This document shows, one piece after another, positions 49,927-61,914 of a stretch of DNA of 64,000 bases. Origin of the DNA: Pythium myriotylum. Taxonomy: Eukaryota; Oomycota; Peronosporomycetes; Pythiales; Pythiaceae. Positions within the stretch are counted from its first letter, which is position 1, and each line of letters starts with the position of its first letter. Location of the stretch: positions 436,501-500,500 of the forward strand of contig JALJCQ010000030.1 of NCBI GenBank assembly GCA_023091665.1, read 5' to 3'. Under the pieces are notes generated by a model that saw only the letters and a program-made list of their open reading frames with translations, had not been told where the DNA came from and did not search any database. A program made the position numbers and the translations under genes.

Positions 49927-52900
49927 CTACTGGAACCATCCAGGATGATCATGTTCGCATGCGCGAACAAGATCAGAGCAATCTTGCCTGAGAATATTCT
50001 CATCAACCCAGGAGCTCTGGTTGCTTGGATATCCAAGCCACTTAACCAAGAGCTGGCGGACGCCATTGTGCACACGCACACTGTCGAGAGACTCGACGTG
50101 ATAATGGCGTTCGCCATTCCTGTCGATCACAGGCAAAGGAGCGCGCACCTGTCGCAGCGCTTTCCTTCTGGTCTTGACACCAGTGTCGGGGACCCGACGT
50201 GTTCCTTCGGGTTCAGCAAACGTAACCCGACGTCGTATTGACGACGCTGCGGTCGCATTTGACGACCATGTCGAACTTCGACGAGCTTGAGCAAGCCGTG
50301 CAGAGCGTCTTGGCGCTTCGCTGTGTGGGTGAACCACGCCACTTGCAGAACCCTGCACTGCGAGAGAGTCGCTGGAGGAACCATCCGTGACTGGCACGTT
50401 CTCGTGCGCGACTGTGTGTGGTTGCATATCGGCGGCAACTCCGCTTGGAATTGTTTCCGACGACTCTTCGTCTGATGCATCTCCATCAGGGCGGAGATAT
50501 GGCTTGAGCAAGCCGACGTAGAACGTCGGGTGCGTCTGCAACCATGTTGGCAGGTCGACCCTGTAGGAGTTTCCACTCCGCTTCAACACCTTGAACGGGC
50601 CGATATATCTCGGGAGCAGCTTTGAGCTGCCCAAGCTGGACACAGCATTCTGAGACAGGTTCTTCGTGCTAACAAGCACATAGTCGCCTGGCTGGAACAC
50701 GTGCGTGTTCTTCCGGCCGTGTTTGTCGGCTTGTTCCTTCTGAACATCTTGGGCAGCTGCCATCGCGTCACGCACGCGGGTGATGACGTTCACACGTGTC
50801 GACAAGAACTCGTCGATCTTGCGGCGCTCCGCCGACTTGGAAACACCTTCCAACTGGGAGGCAAGTAATTGCCGAGCCCCTCCCTCACCAGACTGGGCAC
50901 TGCCCATGAGACAGAGCGGCAGCGCTGGGTGTCTCAACCCGTTCACGTAGAACGGCGACAGACCTGTCGAGGCATGAACAGAGTTGTTCATGGCGAACTC
51001 CACCATGGGGAGGTGGTCGCACCACGAGAGTGGGTCACTCGCACAATACGAGCGGAGGATATCCTCGACGACGCGGTTGGCGCGCTCGGTCTGACCATCG
51101 GTCTCCGGATGGTCCGTCGTCGACATGTCGAGCCTGGAGCCCAGGATTTGGAAAAGACCTTCCCAGAAATCACCAGTGAACCTGGGATCCCGATCCGATA
51201 CGATTGAGTCGGGGAGACCGTGTCATCGAAACACGGTGTCGACGAAAAGTCGAGCACAGTCGAGACCTGTGCAGGTATCCGAAACCGGAACAAGATGCAC
51301 CATCTTGGACAGACGGTCAACAAAGACCAGCACACCATTGTGCCCAGCGGACGTCTTTGGCATGCCAAAGAAGAAGTCCATGCTCACTGAGCGCCAGCAG
51401 TCGCTGGGGACAGGCAAGCTCTGAAGCGGAGCCTGAGAGTGTGCACTTGGCTTCACTCGTTGACAGACGTCACACGTGCGGACATACCGCGACACCCACT
51501 TGTACATCTTGGGCCACCAAAACCTTGGGCTGAGAAGCGCGTACGTCTTCTCACGGCCAAGATGGCCAGCACCAGGTGCGTCGTGGGCACCATGCGCGAT
51601 CACATATCGCAGGTCGTCGTCTGCAGGAACGACAACGCGAGCTTCTTCGCTGTTCGAGACCTGATATTTCAGGAGGCCGTCTTCGAACGTGTACCGATGG
51701 AGTCGGGCTCGAACACGAGGCGAGAGAGACTTCTCCGAGTCGGACGACTTGAGAGCACGAATGATCTCCGCACATTGTGCGTCGCCTGCGTAGGCGTCAC
51801 GAATCAAGTCGTAGACATCAGAAGCAACTGATGTGAGATGGTTCATCTCGTAGTCGGGACGCCGAGAGAGTGCGTCCGCCAGCACGTTGAGCCGACCCGG
51901 CTTGTACTCAACAGTAAAGTTGTATTCTGAAAAGAATGACAACCAGCGAGCCATTCGCGGCGACAAGTGCGGGGACTGTGTCGCCGTGCGTAGAGACGCA
52001 TGGTCTGTGTAGACCACGAACGGCAACGCGCCGAGAAGGTGAACGCGGAATTTCACCAGGGCGTACTTCATCGCCAACAACTCCTTGTCGTGAACTGGAT
52101 AGTTCTTCTCGGCCGCTTGGAGCTGGCGAGACTGATACGAGATGACTCTCTCGTGACCATCGTGGTCCTTCTGCAGAAGTGCACAGCCGATCGCATAATC
52201 GGAGGCGTCGCAGACGACGCTATACGGAGCGGAGTCATCCGGCAACGCCAGGATCGGCGCTTGGAGGAGACTCTCCTTGATCCTTTGGAAGGCAGCTTCC
52301 GTGCCGTGAGACCACGACCACTCAACGTCATTCTTGAGCAGCTGAGTCAGCGGCCGAGCCATCTCGGCGTAGTTCTTCGTGAACCGGTGCAAGTAGTTGG
52401 CGAGACCCAACCACTTGCGTAGGTCCTTCACGGACCGTGGCGATGGCCACTCGGCGATTGCCTTCACCTTCTCGGGATCCGCCCGAACACCGTCGACTCC
52501 GACGAAACACCCAAGCACTGGGATCTCTTCGGCACCGAAGATACACTTATCCAAGTTGGCATAAAGCTTATGCTCCTCGAGGCATTCGAGAACTTGGCGG
52601 AGGTGATCCTCATGGAGCGTATCCAAATCACGACCGGGCTCCGGCTTCGTGTGGACGTAGATGTCGTCGAAGTACGTCTGTGCGAACGCTCGCAGGGGAC
52701 GGAACAAATGGGTCACCAAGCGATTGAACGTCGCTGGGGCGTTCGACAGCCCCTGTGGCATCACGAGCCACGCCCAGAGCATGCCGCTCGGCGTACTGAC
52801 GGCAGTCTTGGGGATGTCCCCACGCTCCATGAGCACTTGGTAATAACCGTCGACCAAGTCGAGAGAACTGAATTTCTTCGCGCCGGACATCCGGTGGATG

Positions 52901-54497
52901 ATCACATCCTTCCGAGGGATCGGAGTAGACGCGGGAATCGTCTGTGCGTTTAACTTGTTGTACGCGTGGACGATCCTCCACTTGCCATTTGGCTTGCGCA
53001 CACAGAACGTTGGTGCGCTGTGCGGCGAGACGCTCTCGCGCACCAGGCCAGCCTTGGCTTTCTTGGCAAAGAATTCATCAATGAAGTCCGATTGTTCGGC
53101 CGGCAGAGCCCACTGGCGAACCGTCGCATAGCTCGAGCCAGGCTTGAGCTTGATCTCGTGGCGAACACCACGATCAGGGGGCAACCCCGCCGGCGGGTTC
53201 TTGCTGAGGCAAGTCTCCGCAAACCGCTTGACTAGCGGATAGAACCGATCCTTCGGATTCTTAAGGATGGCCGAACCACGGCGCGCGTCAAACTTCTGAC
53301 GAAACTCAACGAGGACATCCTCGTCAATCACCGTCGAGGTGTTGAGTTCAGCGAGGTCTCGCTCAGATCGGAGGATCACAACCTCAGCGATCTCACCAGC
53401 CTTGAGCTCGCGGACGAAATCGTCCATAGGGAGTTCCTCCAAGCTAGTCAGCTCGGAGAACTCGGGCAACGGTGCCATATCGACCGTGGACGGATCGATC
53501 GACGATCCCGTCATCACATCGACGATGTGCACGTCATACGACGCGTCCGAGAGCGGGAGTGGCTCAGGCCCGGGCTCGGTCGTATCCGACGACCCTGAGA
53601 GCGGCTCGACCGCACGCGGACACGCGACAAGGGGACACATCCCCGAAGCATCTTCCATGCTGGTACTCGGAGGGGGCGGAGACAACTCGACGCCCTCTTC
53701 TACGCCGTACTTCACGGCAGACGGCACGACCGTCTCCGGAACACCCGAGGTGTCCATGGCGTTCACTACGCCAATGAAGTAGGCACTTCCATCTTCTTTG
53801 ATGGGGCTCATCAGCCGGCGGACGAAGGAGGGTTCATGACGCTCCTGAGCTCCGTTCCTGCCGGGAGACGTGCTTCCAATCGACTTGGTCCTCCAATCGA
53901 TCCATGGCTCGTGGCGCTCGAGCCACGGCATACCGAGGATGAGGTCAAACCTCTCATCCATGTCGAGCACTGTAAAGCGCTCGACTGAGTCGAAATCGAC
54001 AAACGCAATGCGTAAATCGACCTCGATCTTCTTCGTCTCTGCGACGATGCCCGTCGCAAGACGCACCGAGACTCTTCCAGATCTCGCTCACAAGCTTGAG
54101 CAAACAGAGAAGCATTCTCAGCAATACTTTGCTTGCGACCGTAATTGCGCGTCGCACCAGAGTCGATTAGGACTCTGAAGGGACGTGCAAATCCCTTCAC
54201 TTGAGCAGTGACGACGATGAGCTCGCCACTGATGCGCAGCTCATCAACTGCTGAGAAGAGATCTTCTTCCGGGGGCACCCCGCCTTGCGATACTGCCGAA
54301 CTCGGCGTCGCGGAGCGAGGAGTGATCGCCCCAGTAGACTGCCCCGCGTCTACTGGGAACTCTCGTTTCCCTGCGACGTGGAAGCAGATCCACCTCGGTT
54401 TCCCGAGCGCCGCGGCCGACCACGGCGAGCACGACCACCGCCCCTCTTGCGCGGACAATTCCGCTGGAAGTGACCGAACTTCCCACAAGTAGAACAC
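49927..54497 (-). pseudogene. X-B pol (same frameshift and TGA as X-A)
   Basis: Protease DSGATRN, RT YFDD, RNase H, integrase and chromodomain as in X-A. The protease frameshift is near 54067 and the in-frame TGA at 51223-51225. One amino-acid difference from X-A lies near the C-terminus (LRQV versus LRPV). Confidence 0.9.
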
Positions 54498-55486
54498 TTG
54501 ATGTGAAGAGCCTTCACGTCGATCGCACGCAAGTCGACCGTGCTGAGATCGACTCCACTGAGGTCGATGACACTCAGGTCCATCGGTTCGATGACCGGTG
54601 GTGGAACCGGCGTGACCGGAGGCGGCGCAGCCGGACTCGCGGATAAACCGCGCGAGAGACGCTGGACGTAGTCCTCCCGCAGCGCGACGACGAACGCGTC
54701 TTCTAGGAGCATGGGCTCCTCGCGGAAAACCGCAGCCTTCTCAGGACCGGGATCCATCCCTTCCATGAACGTCGTCAGCATGACGTCTTCTGCGAGCGCA
54801 TTCGCAGCCATGTTGGCCCGGAGTTGACGTAACTCCTGCACATACGTGTGCAGCTCGCGGCCACCTTGCCGACAAGCGAGAAACGCAGCTCGCTGGCGAT
54901 GCGCCACATTTGGCGGTTGAAACATCGACTTCATCGCCTTGGCAAGCGTTGCCCAGTCGGAAAAACATCCGGGATGCGACGTCTCGCACGTGAGGGCCCA
55001 GATCTTCGCCCGGCCTGTCATGTTCGAGATCGCAAAGGCGATCTTCTGCCGTTCATCACGGATGCAGCCGGCTGCTGTGACGAGCTCGATCTCGCGTTGC
55101 CAGAAGGCAAGATTGTCGCTCTCTTCACCCGAATACGGGGACACCGTAATCTTCACGGCCTTCGGACGTTCCGGAGGTGCCGGCGATGGCACATACGTAG
55201 CCGTCGACGGCACCTGAGCTGGCTGAGTAGCCTGAGTCGCGGACACGCGGGACGTCACGACGTCGAGAAGATACTTCTCGAGAGCTGTCACGTAGTCGCG
55301 AAAACGCGCGACATGGACGAGGACTTCGCCGGAGCCGCGTCGGAGCAGCTCGATGACACTTGCACGGCCATTGATGGCCTCCATCTTCTGGAGATAGGCC
55401 CACTGGGCCTCATCCAGGTACGGATGGTCTTGACGCGACAGCGTCGGATGGCTTGACGCCATCACGAAGTCGGAAGCTTCGGACAT
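54350..55486 (-). CDS. X-B gag
   Basis: 378 aa, matching X-A gag, with capsid region and zinc knuckle CSTCGKFGHFQRNC. Intact frame. Confidence 0.9.
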   Translation of the reverse strand: MSEASDFVMASSHPTLSRQDHPYLDEAQWAYLQKMEAINGRASVIELLRRGSGEVLVHVARFRDYVTALEKYLLDVVTSRVSATQATQPAQVPSTATYVPSPAPPERPKAVKITVSPYSGEESDNLAFWQREIELVTAAGCIRDERQKIAFAISNMTGRAKIWALTCETSHPGCFSDWATLAKAMKSMFQPPNVAHRQRAAFLACRQGGRELHTYVQELRQLRANMAANALAEDVMLTTFMEGMDPGPEKAAVFREEPMLLEDAFVVALREDYVQRLSRGLSASPAAPPPVTPVPPPVIEPMDLSVIDLSGVDLSTVDLRAIDVKALHIKCSTCGKFGHFQRNCPRKRGGGRARRGRPRRSGNRGGSASTSQGNESSQ

Positions 55487-55525
55487 AACGATGTCGGCGT
55501 CGGATTGACGACAAGTGCTACCAAG

Positions 55526-55828
55526 TGTAACGGTCCACGACCGTGCACAGCACCTGCGCTTGAGGAAGCGTGAGCAGCCGCTCCGAGTCGACCCCTGTCG
55601 ACGAGCGCCAAGGACTTGGCAAAAGGCGAACTGATTGTATTCAGATTATTCCCCTGGGGAATAATCCCCCCTATACCTGATATCCCTGGTATCTAATACC
55701 CAGGGATATCCCCTACTGAATCTAATAAAAGAGAGTCACTACTTAGGGTAACTTTTCCCCTAAGTGGACCACACACATTATGTACCTACACAACCTAACC
55801 TACTTGTGTAACCTTGTACCCCGTTACA
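55526..55828 (-). repeat. X-B right LTR (5')
   Basis: 303 bp, followed by TCGAT (55829-55833), which belongs to element C. Confidence 0.93.
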
Positions 55829-55833
55829 TCGAT

Positions 55834-58800
55834 TTCCTCGATACAAAGGGCGTGACGATAAGTTTCGAGACCAGAGAGGCGACCTATTATGAAGGAGAGC
55901 GTCAGGTGGTGATGCCCTTTACGTGTAAGGACAGAGGGCGTGGTGGAGCTGTGCGGCTGGTCCGTGGACGGAAGCTCGCCACGCAGGCGCTGACGATGGT
56001 ACGAGTACCAGTGGACGCGGCAGAAGGCACGGTGGGCGTCTTCCACCCGTGCCCGGCGGAGTCGTCGTGGATCCTAGCGGCCCCTACGGTGACGAAGGTC
56101 CAGGGAGGACGAGTCTGCGTCCCGGTCCTCAATGTACTCGGCAAGAGGACGAAGCTGCCCGCGAGAAAGCGACTCGGCCAGTGGGTGCCAGTCGATGAGG
56201 ACGTTGAGCTCCTGGAGATGAACGGCGAGCTCGACAGGAGGCGTGTGCAGACGTGGGTAGCGACGCTGAGTAAGGACAAGTCAGTGCCACTCGCGAACGA
56301 AGACGAGTTGACGTTGGACCATCTGGACGAGGGACAGCGAGAGCTGCTGCTCCAGCTCTTGCGGAGTTTTCCACGAGTGAGTACGGAGGATAAGGTGTGT
56401 CCGCCACCCACAACCACAGGGGTACGGCACTATATCCCTACGGGTGACGCAGCGCCGATCAGACAAAGAAGGTTTCGCAATAGTCAGCACGAGAACGAAG
56501 TCATTGCTCAACACATTAAGCAGATGTTGGAGCACGGTGTGATCGAGATGGCTAATGGTCCATGGGGTTTTCCAGTTGTACTCGTGAAGAAAAAGGACGG
56601 GAGTGTGCGATTCTGCATTGATTATCGCGCACTGAATGCAGTGACGGTCAAGGACGTCTACCCCTTACCGCGTATTGACGAGACGCTCGAGGCATTGGGA
56701 GGAGCGCGGTGGTTCACGACCTTCGACCTTATGGCGGGATATTGGCATATCAAGGTGGCAAAACAGGACCGAGACAAGACGGCGTTCCTAACGCGAGAAG
56801 GACTCTATCGGTTTGTTCGAATGCCATTTGGACTGAGCAACGCGCCCAGCACGTTCCAGAGACTGATGGATTGTGTGTTTCGGGGTCTCTTGTGGGTTTG
56901 TTGCCTGGTATACCTTGATGATATCGTGGTGTTCTCGAAAGGCGAATTTGAACGGCACATCGTGGAGTTAGCGGTGGTGTTGGCGCGGCTGGAGGACGCG
57001 GGCCTGACCATCAAGTTGAAGAAGTGCCAGTTCGCGACAAACAGTATCGAGTACTTGGGGCATCAGTTGAGCCCAGAGGGTGTGCGGCCGACGGACAGGC
57101 TTGTCAAAGCCATCGTGGAGTGTCCAGTGCCGGCAGACGAGAAAGGCGTGAAGAGGTTCGTGCATTTGGCAGGCTATTATCGGAGGTTTGTCGAGGGGTT
57201 CGGAACGAAGATGGAACCGCTGACGAGACTGCTGCGGAAGAGCGTGACATGGGATTGGGGCGAGCAACAACAAAGGGCGTTCGATGCGATAAAGGAGGAG
57301 TTGATCTCGCGTCCGCTGCTCGCGTATCCCGACTTTCGTCGACCGTTTGTGCTGGCGACTGATGCGTCGACAGTTGGCCTAGGGGCAGTACTCATGCAGG
57401 ACTTGGGACAAGGACTACAGCCTATTGGATATGCACGTAAGGTGAACAACGAGTGTCAGAGCAAGTATCCCATTACGCAGTTGGAGTGCCTCGCAGTGGT
57501 GTGGGCAGTTCAGTATTTTCGGCCGTATCTGTATGGACGAGAGTTCAAGGTTGTGACGGACCACCATGCACTCAAGTGGCTTATGTCAAAGAAGGATTTA
57601 ACTGGCAAACAACATCGGTGGACTTTGGCGCTGCAAGAGTACAACTTCACTCTCGAGTTTAGGCCAGGGAAGGAGAACGTCGTGCCCGATGCCTTGTCGA
57701 GGGCACCGGTGCTGCAGGCGACGGCGGAAGGCGGTGAAAGCGAAGCCGAGAGCGACGACGAGAACGCGAACGTCGACGAGGACGGCGAGATGGGTACTCC
57801 GGCGGCGCAGAGAGGCGACAACAGTGGCGGCTCGACGGAGGCAGTGGCGACTCTTGATGGAAGCATCCAGGTCGATGAAGTCACGATCATTAAACACCAA
57901 AACAAAAGCAAGTTGTGTCGCGACGCCATTAAGACGGGAGAGGTGCAAGGCCAACGAGTCGAGCGACGACATGGTGTAGTGAGCGTGTACACGGCGGACG
58001 GTGGCTGGCGGATCTTGCTGCCGCCAACCTTGTGGGCGGCCGTACTGAAAGAGTGTCATGACAGCGTGTGGTCGGGGCATCTGAAGGGACCGCAGACCTT
58101 GGCGAGAGTCGCGCGCAACTACTGGTGGCCGAGGATGAGGAAGGTCGTGTTGTCGTGGACGGGAAGCTGCCGCGACTGCGGGAGTCGGAAGGCGAGGCCG
58201 AGGCGGGTGATACCACCGCTGAGGAGCCTTCGCGTAGGTGCAGTAGGTGACCGGTGGGCTCTCGAAGTGGCTGGCCCACTGCCGATCACCCACGCAGGCA
58301 ACCGCTACGTCATCGCGATGGTCGAGTATGTCACGAAGTTTGTAGTCGCAGTACCTGTGAAGAGCCACACCGCTGACGTGGTGGCGACGTTGGTGGTCGA
58401 CGAGATCGTGTTCAGACACGGACCGTTCAGAGAGCTAGTGATGGACGGTGCTTCGGAGATGCAGTCGGGGCTTGTGCGTGCGCTGGTGACCATCCTACAA
58501 GCGAAGCAAGGGACGCCAGACCCGTACCGACCGAACCTGCTGGGGTTGGTCGAGCGATTCAACAGAACGTGGAAGGACATGGTGGCGATCTACGTATCAC
58601 GGCATGGCAATGATTGGGACGAATGGCTAAGAGCGTTGACGAACGCTTACAATTCGGCGGAGAACACGGTCACGGGCTTCGCGCCGTTCTTTCTGATGAC
58701 GGGTAGAGAGCCGCGGGCGCCACGCGACTTGTTGCTGCAGGAGAGGCTGGACAGCGTCGAGAACGTGAGTGACTGGCATCGACGTCTGTGTCGAGCGGTG

Positions 58801-58950
58801 AATGAGGCAGTCGAGGACGGCGATCGAGAAGGAACAGAGGCGTCAGGCACGGTACTACGACCGGCAGGTGCGCCGTGGGCCGAGCTTTGGGCCAGGTCAA
58901 CTGGTGTGGGTATACAAGCGACCTGTGGGCAAGAAGCAGACGAAACTTAG
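55834..58950 (+). pseudogene. C pol, main part: end of protease, RT, RNase H, integrase
   Basis: Continues C pol after the X/S block. It contains RT with FDLMAGYWH and YLDD, RNase H (LATDASTVGLG), and an integrase zinc region. The integrase core has LEVAGPLP, where the first catalytic Asp is Glu (codon 58264-58266), then D in VMDGASE and E in LVERFNR. The frame shifts by about one base near 58820, after which it reads unrelated residues to a stop at 58948-58950. The proper C-terminus continues in the next frame (58802-59509). Confidence 0.9.
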
Positions 58951-59509
58951 GCACCGGTGGATTGGTCCATGCCGCGTGATTGAGGCCGCGGGCTACGACA
59001 ATTTCCGGGTGCGGAGGATGGACAATCAGGACGAGTTGTTGGCCCACGAGTCGATGCTGTTGGAGTACAGCGAGCCAGTGTCGGTGCTCGAGGACGTGGC
59101 TAGGGATCTCCAGGATCAGTTGCTCGAGGACGAGGACGAGTCGGCAGCCGCTGAGACGAGGGCCGGGGTACGAACGAGGAGTCAGAGAGCCAGATCAGAG
59201 CTCGAGCCGAGAGGTAGCGGCGAGGTAAGGATGGCAGTACCGGCGAGAGCGGCTAGGGCAGCGGAACAGCGAGACGCAGAACGAGCAGCTGTGTTCCTGC
59301 GGCAGAACGCGACAGGCGTGTTCTTCGTCGAAAGGCGACGAAGAAAGGTAAGGAACTCGAGCGGGCGTTACGAGACGGAGATCCTAGTCGAGATCCTGAC
59401 GGGCCCGGCAGCTGGGCAAGCGAAGTGGTTGACCATGGAAGAGTATGAGATACTGTGGGTGGCCGGCAAGGACGTCGAGGACGACGTCGAAGCTGGGTCG
59501 GGGGAGTGA
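58802..59509 (+). pseudogene. C pol C-terminal part after the frameshift
   Basis: From about 58820 this frame carries the integrase C-terminal segment (EKEQRRQARYYDRQV, then LVWVYKRPVGKKQTKLRHRWIGPCRVI). A charged region and a short globular tail (TEILVEILTGP...AKWLTMEEYEILW) follow. No clear chromodomain. The stop lies at the LTR start (59507-59509). Confidence 0.8.
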
Positions 59510-59731
59510 TGAAGCGTCCCGAACGCGCGGGCCACGAGGAACAGAAACCGGTACGGCACCGGGATTCGGCGTGAGGGCGGCCGTTGCTCGACGCGGCGAC
59601 GGGCGAGCGAACGGTCGGCGCCAACAGCAGCCAATCAGGTGGCCGGAGAGTTAAAAGTCCGCGGAAGTTGTGGCCTTGGGGAGCCAGCTTGCCGGAGGAC
59701 TTCGGGGGGGAGCGTGGCCGCGGCGGAGAAG

Positions 59732-60692
59732 TGACGTGTAGTGGCTGGCGATTTCCCGGGCACGAGTGGTAGCAAGACTCACCACGATTTCGGCGAAGGC
59801 TCCAGCCGCCGAGCCCGGAAGTACCAAGTACATCGTCGGTGAAGATCCAGCCTTGATAGTGGTTACGATCACTGTCATCGGAAGTTGTTCAAGAATCGGG
59901 TCTTTGGCAGTGGTTATGATCGCTGTCATTTCAAGTAGCGCTTCGGCGATCGGCCCAAGAATTAGCTAAGTTCTTTTTATTCTAGTGCAGTCTACTGCAG
60001 TATATATTTTAGGACAGAAACCGCTAGGATAGGGACCTCCTTTGAATAGTGACATTATCATCGGTAGTGACCAGTTGGTCACTACCGGAAGGGTCGATAG
60101 TGACATCGCGACCCTTCACCAAAAGATCTCAAGGAAGGGCCCCCTAGGCGACATTTCAGGAAAACACAGAGTAGGAAAAACGATAAGTAAAAAACTCCCC
60201 AATTTGCCAAGTCAAGCTCAAGTGAATCGATAGCGATCTTCCTCTTCACCTCAGAGAAGTCGGCCGGCGTCAACAAGTCTGGTCTGAGGTGAAGGGACAT
60301 CCAAGTGTGGGAAGGGCGCTTCGTTCAGTCCAACTCCGCTGGTTGTGATCACTGTCAACCAATCAAGACCCCGTTTGTATCGAAAGGCTCCCGTTTGCGA
60401 TCACTGTCAACCACCCAGAGTACACGGGTGTTGCAGTGTTGAGTGGACGTGGAGAGGACTCGGTGCTGAAGATCGTTGCTGCTGCGATTGCTTACCCGTG
60501 GACTGTGTGAGGCAGTCATACGTGGTGGGTTCCAAGCTCTAACTCTTGCTTCAAAGAGTTCTGAGAGTCACAAGTCCGGTTTGGAACAAGTCCAAGCAAG
60601 TTCCCTAAAGTCTGCGAAGGCGGTGGGAAGTGTCAAGTCCAGCACATACGCCAGTAAGCTGCGAATTTTTTTTTTGACCCTACTACACGTCA
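59732..60692 (+). repeat. solo LTR of element S
   Basis: 961 bp, inverted relative to 45000-45954 and flanked by the 4-bp duplication GAAG (59728-59731, 60693-60696). The uninterrupted site is visible in the C 5' LTR (GCGGAGAAGGACTG near 24442). It differs from the S LTR mainly in an A/T run (10 versus 4). It retains three TGACAGTGAT copies (59868, 60348, 60400) and one variant (59919). Confidence 0.93.
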
Positions 60693-61128
60693 GAAGGACT
60701 GTGCGAAAAGTCGAAGATTCTCCAGGTGGTGCACAAGTAAAGCAGCTGGAATATATAGTATAGGTTGAGGACTCTGGTGTTTGTCGCTGACAGTTCGCCG
60801 AGTTGGTAGCTCCCAGAGACTTAGTGCTCTGGTCTGTTCAAGGTGCTGGCGGTTTAGTCCAGGGTGAGTCGCGGACGTCGCTGACGGTCCCGACGCCGAC
60901 CCTCGAGTCTCGTGGACGAGGTTACGGCGGTGGCAGCCAGCGAGCAGTGCCATCGTCGAGGCCTGCCTCATCGGCGGTGGCCTGGGGACGCTCAGGTTGC
61001 GCGGGAGGCGAAGACAACTCGGCGCAGTGTGTCAGGGGCCCGGCGCGGTGCCCAGTCCACGGGAGACCAAAAGGCCTTGGCGGGACCTATATTAGGGAGG
61101 GCAGTCTGTGGGAACCACCTTACTACTA

Positions 61129-61793
61129 TTGTCGAAATCAGACTTTTTGCCACCCGTCATAAGCTCACACAGCTGCTGGCAAGGGACCGCAAACACGGTT
61201 AACAAATTGGATAATCCAGGGTTCATCTAAGTTAACCTTTGGTGGAACCACACAGTGTGTAGTGACCACAGCTGCAAATGGGCAGGATGGATTCGGTCGC
61301 TGGCGTGCGGGCACGCTCGTGTACGTGTACGGCGTCTAGTTGGTGGCCACAGAGAGAGTATTGGGTGTCTCCGCACGTAGTCTCCGGCGCTGGCCTGTGA
61401 ACTTTGAGCGGTACGGCCGCATAGCGGGAGAGCGCAGTCAGCGCCGGAGTCGCTATCCTCCAGAGGTGCCAAACTTTATTTGGCCGTTTGTGAAGTCGTT
61501 CCCGTGCTTCAACGTTGAAGAACTTCGTGTGGGGTTCCTAAGATAATTGCGCTGTAATAGGGTCGGAATGCTCTTCTGAAAGAGGCATTCGGCGTGAATG
61601 CGAACTCTATAACAAAAGCGTCCTGAAGAGGAAATGTATGGGCGGACATCCTGAGTCATCTATATCGGGGTGATGTTTTATAATAAGGGGCTGGTTGCAT
61701 GATTTATATGATAAATAAGGGTTAGCTAAATAAATAAGGGCTATTTAGTGGTGTATTTGCAAATCATTTGGCCAGAATAGATGACTTTAACAA
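61129..61793 (+). mobile_element. Tc1/mariner-like non-autonomous insert, 665 bp
   Basis: Inserted at a TA in the C 3' LTR, with TA duplicated (61127-61128 and 61794-61795). The ends are imperfect inverted repeats (TTGTCGAAATCA versus TTGTTAAAGTCA). An internal plus-strand frame near 61340-61546 encodes a helix-turn-helix-like segment (VLGVSARSLRRW), then PPEVPNFIWPFVKSF, resembling the N-terminus of Tc1-type transposases. The catalytic part is absent. Confidence 0.6.
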
Positions 61794-61914
61794 TAATTGC
61801 GTGCTATTTTTAAATAGCACGCAATTATTGTCAAAGTCATGCCCACGCCGCTCACTCCACCCTTCGAGAGTCCTTTAAAAAGGACTCTCGAAGGGTGGAG
61901 TGAGCGGCGTGGGC
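61781..61914. repeat. two adjacent near-perfect palindromes
   Basis: The first has 29-bp arms 61781-61809 and 61812-61840 (one mismatch), copying the Tc1-like right end plus LTR. The second has 36-bp arms 61841-61876 and 61879-61914, copying LTR sequence. Relative to the 5' LTR, 69 bp (61810-61878) of inverted-duplicated sequence was added at TTTAAA. Confidence 0.85.

Larger units (their letters stand above)
48668..55828 (-). mobile_element. X copy B: 7161-bp Ty3/Gypsy chromodomain element
   Basis: The same structure as X-A at an offset of 21857 bp. The left flank is CCAAC and the right flank TCGAT, the reverse of X-A. Its two LTRs differ from each other at one position (ctcctg at the left, cccctg at the right). 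Confidence 0.93.
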
